Origin: an uncultured Alphaproteobacteria bacterium
GTDB taxonomy: Bacteria > Pseudomonadota > Alphaproteobacteria > RF32 > CAG-239
Length of the DNA: 64,000 bases
NCBI GenBank assembly: GCA_934254585.1
Contig: CAKQLF010000001.1
Coordinates: 124,001-188,000, forward strand
Reading direction: 5' to 3'
The notes under the pieces: generated by a model
The model's input: the letters and a program-made list of their open reading frames with translations, nothing else
What the model was told of the DNA's origin: nothing
Databases searched by the model: none
Shown here: positions 58,804 through 64,000 of the stretch, piece by piece
Layout of the letters: each line of letters starts with the position of its first letter
How positions within the stretch are numbered: position 1 is the first letter of the stretch
Made by a program: the position numbers and the translations under genes

Positions 58804-60195
58804 TTATTTTCCGGCAAGAATGTTGGCAAACAGCTCGTGCACGCTCGGAATATGTCCGTCGGCATAAAGCGGGTCACTGCCAAAACGATAAACATTATGT
58901 CCGGCAAAAGCCAAGTTGTTTTGCACATCTCCATTATGGCCTATTTCCATTAATGTTTGGTGAATGCAATATGTGCGCGGGTCCGGAATTTTGCCGGTGG
59001 TGCCGTTAGCACGCGACCAACAAGAGAATTGACATTGTGACAGACAGCCGACACAATGCGCACGTTGTTGTTGCATTTCCTGCCATTCGTCAGGAGTTAA
59101 AAATACCAAAGTCGAATCCGGTGTTTCTTTGATAATCGTATATCCTGCTTGCTGCTGCTCTTTTATGTGTTTTTGCGAATCTGCCGCCACATAGACGTTT
59201 TTAACTCCGGAAATTGCCAAAGGTGTGTTCAGTTCTGCAGTTGCTTCTAAGCTATACGAAATTTCCGCTGCCTTACGACGCATTAAATTGGCTAGAAAAT
59301 TGTTCTTTATGGCCGAAGAATAAAAGCCGGTAGGACTGAATTTTTGCAAAATGACATCGCCTTTTTTAGTATTCAGCATAAGCTTTTTCCAAGCGTCGCT
59401 AATCGGGCTTTCTTTTGTAATCATCGGACGTGTGCCGAATTGAAAAGCTACATTGCCTAATTCCGGATTGTTTATATAGTCTTGCCAATCGGACAAACTC
59501 CAAACACCGCCGGCAATAATTATCGGTAATTCCGGTAAACCTAATTCAATCAGAGCTTTGCGCAGAGCAATCAATCTTTCGTACGGACGTTGCGGTTCCA
59601 ACGGATTTTCGGCATTTGATAATCCGTTATGTCCGCCGGCAAGCCACGGATCTTCATAAACGACACCGCCTAAAAACTCGGCATAATTTTTAAACGAGCG
59701 TTTCCATAAAATTTGCATAGCCCGCGCCGATGATACAATCGGATAATAGTAGACGCCGTGCGCCGAAGCAATTGCGCCCAGATTGTAGGGCAGACCGGCA
59801 CCGCAGGTTACACCGTGAATGAGGCCTTTTGCGCCTTCTAAAACACGAGTAATAACCTCTTCGGAGTCTGCCATTTCCCACAGCATATTGATGTGAATTC
59901 TGCCGTTGCCGCCGGCTGTTTCGTGGGCAATCTGCGCCTGCGAAATCCCTCCTTTTACGGCATATTCCACCATTTCACGATGACGGTTTTCCCTGATTTT
60001 TTCGTGAAATACTTCGGGAATTTCATTGCCGTTTTTATCCAGAGCCGTCGGGCTAACCATAGAAATGGTGCCAACACCTCCCTCTTTGGCCCAAGCTCCT
60101 GAGCTTTTGCCGTCAGTGCCGTTAATACCTTTTCCGCCTTCTACCAACGGAAAAACTTCCGCGCCGGATAATTTTATTTTTTGGAGTTCTTTCAT
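58804..60195 (-). CDS. Nitronate monooxygenase-family flavoprotein with C-terminal Cys cluster
   Basis: 463 residues, TIM-barrel FMN enzyme of the NMO/2-nitropropane dioxygenase superfamily: GVTCGAGLPYNLGAIASAHG, LPIIIAGGVWSLSDWQDYIN (FMN phosphate loop) and VAFQFGTRPMITKES. The family oxidises nitronates or acts on enoyl substrates; activity here is not certain. A C-terminal part of about 100 residues, not in classical NMO, holds CVGCLSQCQFSCW (Cys-x2-Cys-x3-Cys-x3-Cys), which could bind an iron-sulphur cluster or metal. AGAGGAACTG precedes ATG 60195. Confidence 0.8.
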   Translation of the reverse strand: MKELQKIKLSGAEVFPLVEGGKGINGTDGKSSGAWAKEGGVGTISMVSPTALDKNGNEIPEVFHEKIRENRHREMVEYAVKGGISQAQIAHETAGGNGRIHINMLWEMADSEEVITRVLEGAKGLIHGVTCGAGLPYNLGAIASAHGVYYYPIVSSARAMQILWKRSFKNYAEFLGGVVYEDPWLAGGHNGLSNAENPLEPQRPYERLIALRKALIELGLPELPIIIAGGVWSLSDWQDYINNPELGNVAFQFGTRPMITKESPISDAWKKLMLNTKKGDVILQKFSPTGFYSSAIKNNFLANLMRRKAAEISYSLEATAELNTPLAISGVKNVYVAADSQKHIKEQQQAGYTIIKETPDSTLVFLTPDEWQEMQQQRAHCVGCLSQCQFSCWSRANGTTGKIPDPRTYCIHQTLMEIGHNGDVQNNLAFAGHNVYRFGSDPLYADGHIPSVHELFANILAGK

Positions 60196-60303
60196 CAGTT
60201 CCTCTATTTCAAAAAAATTAACTGTCAGAAATATAAAACTAATTGTGAAAAAAATAAAGTAGGCACTTTTAAGTGGTATAGTTTCTCTGAGGAAACAATA
60301 GGT

Positions 60304-61758
60304 TTATTGCGCCAGTTTCAGCAAGTCGAAAGATAATTCGTTAAGTGATAAAAAGGCTATGAGCAAACAAATAAAAGCATAAATCTGTAACATACTCAAA
60401 ATATTTTGATTCTTGGTTTCGGGCAGATATTGCGGAATTAGTGCGAGAATCCGTTTTATTCCGACGGCGGCAAATAAAATAAGTATAAGCTGAAAAAAGA
60501 TACCGGCATTTTTGAGCGGAACGGCAAAAGGCGTAATTATCTTAAATAAAAATGTAAAAAACAAAAAGTAAAAAACTAAAAACAAGTGATAACTACGGTT
60601 TAGCAATTGCTTGACATTTTCTGTTTTTTTTCGCTGTTCGGCTATTTTTTCTGTGGTTAGGGAACTTACACTCACGCCGCGAATGGTTTGCGGTTCTTCT
60701 TGTTGTTTTTTCAGGTTGTTTAAGTTGGCCTTAAATTTTTCGTTTATCATACACAAGCCGCAGCCCTTAGGTGTAAAATAGGCGTGATTATGGTCTTTTT
60801 TGCATTGTTTCAGATGTTTTAATATATATTCCAACTGGGTTTGCCATTCTAGGGCTGTTGGTCGCTCGTTACCTTTGGTGAAGGCTCGTTCAAACAAAGT
60901 CATAGTGGCTTTGTCAAAATAATCGTGCATACTGTAAGGGTGCGGAGCCTGATAAGTGTCCGGCCACATTCCGTAGGCGTAGTGATAGTCTGCAATTCGT
61001 TCTTGAATGGAAAGCATTGGTGATTTTTTGTTGCGGGGAGTGCCGGAAAACGGATGAATCCCCTCATTAAGCAGTTTAAATATAATCACCGCGAGCGCGA
61101 ATTTATCTTGTTCTTCTCCCATTTTTTCGCAAGTTTCATTCATTCCTTCCGGATAAATGTATTCTTCACTTACATATTCGGCCGGATAACGTGCGTCATT
61201 TTCTCCTTTTATTGAAAAACCGTCGCAATCAAACATTGCCACTAACATTGTCTTTTTATAAATAGAAACGTTTGCGGGTTTCAGGTCAATAATATAGTGG
61301 CCGCAAGCGTGTAAAGCTGCCACCACCGAGGTTATGTTGTAAGCGGCAAAAACGCGATCTATATAACGTTCGGACAAGCCGAGTTTGCGACGCACGGCTT
61401 TTTGAATCAGGTGGTCAAGCGATACGGCTTTTTGCGTGTCTATCAGCGGCATCAAATAACCCATACAAAATCCTTGTCGGTCTTCCAAAAGAGCAACCGG
61501 CCAAGCTATTTGAATATATTCCGTGCCGTTGTTTTCAATGGAGGGAATATTTGGTTTATTTTGCAACATTGCCTCAAGTTTTTTGCGGTTGCTTTCGCTT
61601 TTTTCGTTGTCGTGGAAAATTTTGGCGACAATTTTCGGTTGTCCTTCAACCTCAAAAATTTTGCCGGCGGCACCGCCCTTATTGAGCATTTTGCCGAGAG
61701 TTATCTCCTCGTGTCGGCCTTCGGGATACAGAGCTAAATATGATGCGGTTTCAGTCAT
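60304..61758 (-). CDS. Membrane-anchored protein kinase-like protein (TerY-P-type triad kinase)
   Basis: 484 residues. Kinase lobe 1: LGKMLNKGGAAGKIFEV (Gly loop), KIVAKIFH (ATP lysine). Lobe 2: YIIDLKPANVSI (catalytic Asp/Asn) and FDCDGFSI (metal-binding DxDG in place of DFG). After the kinase domain come a Cys pair (KGCGLCMINEKFKANL), a coiled region and three or four membrane helices at residues 390-480. ATG 61758 overlaps the phosphatase stop as ATGA. With the PP2C and VWA genes it forms the kinase-phosphatase-VWA set known as the TerY-P triad, linked to stress or phage-related signalling. The membrane tail is an addition worth noting. Confidence 0.85.
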   Translation of the reverse strand: MTETASYLALYPEGRHEEITLGKMLNKGGAAGKIFEVEGQPKIVAKIFHDNEKSESNRKKLEAMLQNKPNIPSIENNGTEYIQIAWPVALLEDRQGFCMGYLMPLIDTQKAVSLDHLIQKAVRRKLGLSERYIDRVFAAYNITSVVAALHACGHYIIDLKPANVSIYKKTMLVAMFDCDGFSIKGENDARYPAEYVSEEYIYPEGMNETCEKMGEEQDKFALAVIIFKLLNEGIHPFSGTPRNKKSPMLSIQERIADYHYAYGMWPDTYQAPHPYSMHDYFDKATMTLFERAFTKGNERPTALEWQTQLEYILKHLKQCKKDHNHAYFTPKGCGLCMINEKFKANLNNLKKQQEEPQTIRGVSVSSLTTEKIAEQRKKTENVKQLLNRSYHLFLVFYFLFFTFLFKIITPFAVPLKNAGIFFQLILILFAAVGIKRILALIPQYLPETKNQNILSMLQIYAFICLLIAFLSLNELSFDLLKLAQ

Positions 61759-62504
61759 TGCAGTTTTGCCCATAAAATTGTTTTGTCGTCAGCGTTTATT
61801 CTTTGAGCCTTGCTGTTGTTCAGGGTATTGCACAAGGCTTCAACAGCATAAGTTTTTCGAGATTCACTTTCCAGATATTCAACTATTGGAACCAAAAAAT
61901 TGCGATGAATTTTATAGAAATCTCCGGAAAAAACAAAACCGGTAACGCCATCGGTCATCAGCATAACCCGATTTACATTTTCAAAATTGGTAAAACGGAG
62001 ACTTTCTTGCCAATCGTCCATTGTGTAAAAATAGGTTTCACACGAAAACGCGCCGTTTTCCGGTTCGGAAATAACAAAATGGTTGTATTCGCCCTCTTTG
62101 AAGGCAATTCCGGCACCATCACCGATATGAAAAAAAATCCCTTGATTTTTGCAATAGAAAAAACCAACCAATGTGGCAGAAAAATTTATTAAACTTTGCT
62201 TATTTTTAGTTTTGTTTAAGCGATGAAAAAGTAACTTTTGACGGGCAACGCCGATAGCTTTTATAACATCGTCGTGAATTGTTTTGATATCTGAGTTTAT
62301 TAATAAATCACAAAGTGTTTCGCAAATTATTTTCGCGCCGATTTTGCTGTGTTTGGCCGAACCAGCTCCATCAGAAACAACAGCCACCAATTTATTTTTG
62401 GCTGAACGGGCGCAGCTGTAGTCCTGACACGGCAGACCTAAGGATTTATGCAGAGGCCCGCGAATGCTGGCACAAAGAATTTTTATGCGTCCGTTGTTTT
62501 TCAT
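61755..62504 (-). CDS. PP2C-family serine/threonine phosphatase
   Basis: 249 residues. VVSDGAGSAKHSKIGAKIIC (first metal Asp), FHIGDGAGIAF and MLMTDGVTGFV (second metal Asp) mark the PP2C fold. It should reverse the phosphorylation made by the adjacent kinase. An early CQDYSCARSAKNKLVAV segment is typical of this small group. ATG 62504 is three bases after the VWA stop; its own stop overlaps the kinase ATG. One operon. Confidence 0.88.
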   Translation of the reverse strand: MKNNGRIKILCASIRGPLHKSLGLPCQDYSCARSAKNKLVAVVSDGAGSAKHSKIGAKIICETLCDLLINSDIKTIHDDVIKAIGVARQKLLFHRLNKTKNKQSLINFSATLVGFFYCKNQGIFFHIGDGAGIAFKEGEYNHFVISEPENGAFSCETYFYTMDDWQESLRFTNFENVNRVMLMTDGVTGFVFSGDFYKIHRNFLVPIVEYLESESRKTYAVEALCNTLNNSKAQRINADDKTILWAKLQ

Positions 62505-62507
62505 AGT

Positions 62508-63188
62508 TTATTTCTTTTCATTCCAATCATTAATGTCATCTAAATAGTGGGTGGCATTCGGTGCGGATTTGGATATGCACGAAACACTTCGACTTAGCCA
62601 TAAGAAAAATTCGGTAAATTTCAATCCGGTTAATCTTTTGGGCGGCAACAACGAAAATTTAGCCAACTTATCCAGATTAGCTCCTTGGGTGCCAATGGCG
62701 TGAATAACCACTTTTTTATTTTTTTGCGCATAACGGCATATTTCTGCCGAATCTTCCCAACCATAATCCGTTGGTTCTCCATCGCTGATTAGAAAAATCC
62801 AAGGGCGTTTGGAAGTTATACCGCAGTTATCATACAAACATTTTTGTTCTTCTATTTTTTGTAAGGCCAATTCCATTGCTTTTCCCAAAGGAGTAAGGCC
62901 ACCGGCTTCCATTACCGGAGCAGTGAAGTTCATTGCGTCGGTCCAATCAGATGTAACTTTCACCTCATCTTTGCCAAAGGCTTTGATAATAAGCAGTTGC
63001 ACACGGGAACTGGCGTCAATATCTTCTTTCAGCTCTTTTTCCAAGGCACTCAAACCGGCATTAAGCTGTTTAATCGGTTCGCCGCGCATAGAGCCCGAGC
63101 AGTCTAAAACCAACACGCAAGGAGTTCTTTCGTTGGCGTTGTCGGCAAATTCAACATAAGGAATGGTATTCGTATTTTTCTCGTTCAT
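62508..63188 (-). CDS. VWA-domain protein, TerY-like
   Basis: 226 residues, one von Willebrand A domain. MIDAS residues: D-x-S-x-S in LVLDCSGSMRGEPIKQLNAG, the Thr in EAGGLTPLGKAMEL, and the Asp in FLISDGEPTDYGWEDS. TerY-type proteins bind divalent metal and act as scaffold or target of the kinase-phosphatase pair. ATG 63188 has GGAGTAG 6 bases upstream; a longer frame to 63239 overlaps the lipoprotein gene. First gene of the triad. Confidence 0.88.
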   Translation of the reverse strand: MNEKNTNTIPYVEFADNANERTPCVLVLDCSGSMRGEPIKQLNAGLSALEKELKEDIDASSRVQLLIIKAFGKDEVKVTSDWTDAMNFTAPVMEAGGLTPLGKAMELALQKIEEQKCLYDNCGITSKRPWIFLISDGEPTDYGWEDSAEICRYAQKNKKVVIHAIGTQGANLDKLAKFSLLPPKRLTGLKFTEFFLWLSRSVSCISKSAPNATHYLDDINDWNEKK

Positions 63189-63192
63189 TGCG

Positions 63193-63324
63193 CTACTCCG
63201 GATTATTCGGATAATTATGAGGATATCCGCTGCCTTCAATCGGCTCAGGTAAAGAATAACGTCCGCACGCGGCTATTCCGCAGAGTAAACAAAGAATTAC
63301 CAATATTTTTTGCAAAGATTTCAT
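63193..63324 (-). CDS. lptM: Small lipoprotein, LptM-like
   Basis: 43 residues: MKSLQKILVILCLLCGIAAC with lipobox IAAC, then GRYSLPEPIEGSGYPHNYPN. The short, proline-rich tail after a CG pair fits the alphaproteobacterial counterparts of LptM (YifL), which assists LptD disulphide maturation and typically has CGxxGPxxPPxxxxYPRxYP. In related genomes it lies near argH and lysA with a tlpA gene divergent; here tlpA is divergent but argH and lysA are not next to it. AAAGGTTAACAA precedes the ATG. The gene's stop overlaps nothing but lies 5 bases from the VWA start. Confidence 0.7.
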   Translation of the reverse strand: MKSLQKILVILCLLCGIAACGRYSLPEPIEGSGYPHNYPNNPE

Positions 63325-63421
63325 TTGTTAACCTTTTTTTTGATGAGTTTAGCATATATTTAACATAAGTAATATTAAATATAAAAGTTAATTTTTATTT
63401 TTAACAGAAAGTTGTTAAGGA

Positions 63422-63958
63422 ATGAATAAAATTTTAAAAGTCTGCAGTATTTTATTTGCATTATTTGTTTTAGGAATTAATGAGGCGGCGGCAAAGCTTA
63501 ATTTATTTCCTGAACCGCGTTATGTTCCGGACTTATCTTTTTACGGTGACAGCGGAAAAGCGTACAAATTGAAAGATTTTGGCGATGATTTGTTGGTGGC
63601 TATGATTTGGTCGCGCCGTTGCGGTCCTTGTTTGGCCGATTTGAAGCCTTTAAACGGTTTTGCTCAGGCTGTTATGAAACAGGGAATTCGCGTCATACTT
63701 ATTTCTCCGGAAGGAGAATGGAAAACGGCAGATGAAAGAAGAATGTTTTTAAAACGTTTCGGCGCATCTAATTTGGTTAGTTATTTAGATAGAAAAGCCG
63801 GATTTATGAATGGTATGGGGGTTATGGTCACTCCAACCGCACTTTTAATAAATCGCAATGGTTTGGAAGTTGGGCAAATTACCGGTGCAGTGGAGTGGGA
63901 TAATCCTAAAGTTGTGGACTATATTGTAAAACTTAAAAATGATTTGTATTCAAAATAG
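63422..63958 (+). CDS. tlpA: TlpA-family thiol-disulphide oxidoreductase
   Basis: 178 residues. MNKILKVCSILFALFVLGIN, then EAAAK, is an export signal. The thioredoxin active site is in MIWSRRCGPCLADL (Cys-Gly-Pro-Cys), the cis-proline in VMVTPTALLINRNG. It reduces or isomerises disulphides in the periplasm, for example of cytochromes; here the cysteine-rich pilins and LptD are possible clients (inference). Start at ATG 63422. Divergent from the LptM-like gene. Confidence 0.9.
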   Translation: MNKILKVCSILFALFVLGINEAAAKLNLFPEPRYVPDLSFYGDSGKAYKLKDFGDDLLVAMIWSRRCGPCLADLKPLNGFAQAVMKQGIRVILISPEGEWKTADERRMFLKRFGASNLVSYLDRKAGFMNGMGVMVTPTALLINRNGLEVGQITGAVEWDNPKVVDYIVKLKNDLYSK

Positions 63959-64000
63959 TTTTATAATTGCGAATCCGCCGATAAGCAGCAATAAAAATAC
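63950..64000 (-). CDS. Partial membrane protein (C-terminus only)
   Basis: In the minus-strand sense the last 16 codons before a TGA at 63950-63952 read VFLLLLIGGFAIIKLF, a membrane helix. The frame is open to the window edge and overlaps the end of tlpA by 9 bases, as convergent genes here often do. Too short to classify. Confidence 0.4.
   Translation of the reverse strand, partial: VFLLLLIGGFAIIKLF

Noticed and set aside
1..64000. Prophage or classical insertion sequence
   Set aside because: No integrase, transposase, capsid or terminase-like protein was seen; mobility is suggested only by repeats.

Overview
The window is AT-rich chromosomal DNA that reads as an alphaproteobacterium, most likely a host- or gut-associated member of the Rhodospirillales-like lineages. 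Pointers are an alphaproteobacterial SOS box (GTTC-N7-GTTC) in front of lexA, an ELM1-family gene, a TrhP-type U32 gene, leuS-lptE-holA order, a DUF3108 periplasmic protein, and GTCATT-flanked palindromes typical of alphaproteobacterial intergenic DNA. The lineage is an inference; no 16S gene is present.

Layout. 1-7959: partial secreted protein, metallophosphoesterase, a histidine phosphatase broken by an amber codon inside its RHG motif, flavodoxin-like reductase, porin, two pilin-like paralogs downstream of lexA, and accA. 8131-19140: membrane protein, yejA-yejB (no yejE/yejF), ELM1 gene, small secreted proteins, cbpA-type co-chaperone, two tRNA-Val genes, an XRE regulator, trmB and an RHH regulator. 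19370-34458: the S10, spc and alpha ribosomal protein operons with secY, adk and rpoA. This block is interrupted between adk and rpsM by a pilin cassette, and rplQ is missing after rpoA. 34459-36775: repeat array, an orphan gene and a second pilin cassette. 36845-46417: ddl, DUF3108 gene, trhP-like gene, miaA, then mreB-mreC-mreD-mrdA-rodA for rod-shape cell-wall growth. 46414-50786: three or four large cytoplasmic proteins of unknown function. 50973-52590: a cysteine-rich pilin and palindromes. 52591-56654: leuS-lptE-holA. 56655-58289: a structured small-peptide locus and a third pilin cassette between direct repeats. 58290-64000: orphan gene, nitronate monooxygenase-like gene, a kinase/PP2C/VWA (TerY-P-like) signalling triad, an LptM-like lipoprotein and a TlpA-like thioredoxin.

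The most unusual content is a dispersed pilin system. Three genes carry a near-constant prepilin N-terminus (G/RSMIE) with unrelated C-terminal heads. Each is preceded by the same roughly 175-nt leader. Compensatory base changes between copies predict a conserved RNA fold, and the 3' arm of its closing stem overlaps an intrinsic terminator, as in a riboswitch or attenuator. Around these loci lies a second family of palindromes with a GTAC-N-GTAC core whose stems also covary. Next to cassette 3 is a 23-residue hydrophobic peptide gene with its own promoter, a highly folded leader and a terminator, resembling a type I toxin mRNA.
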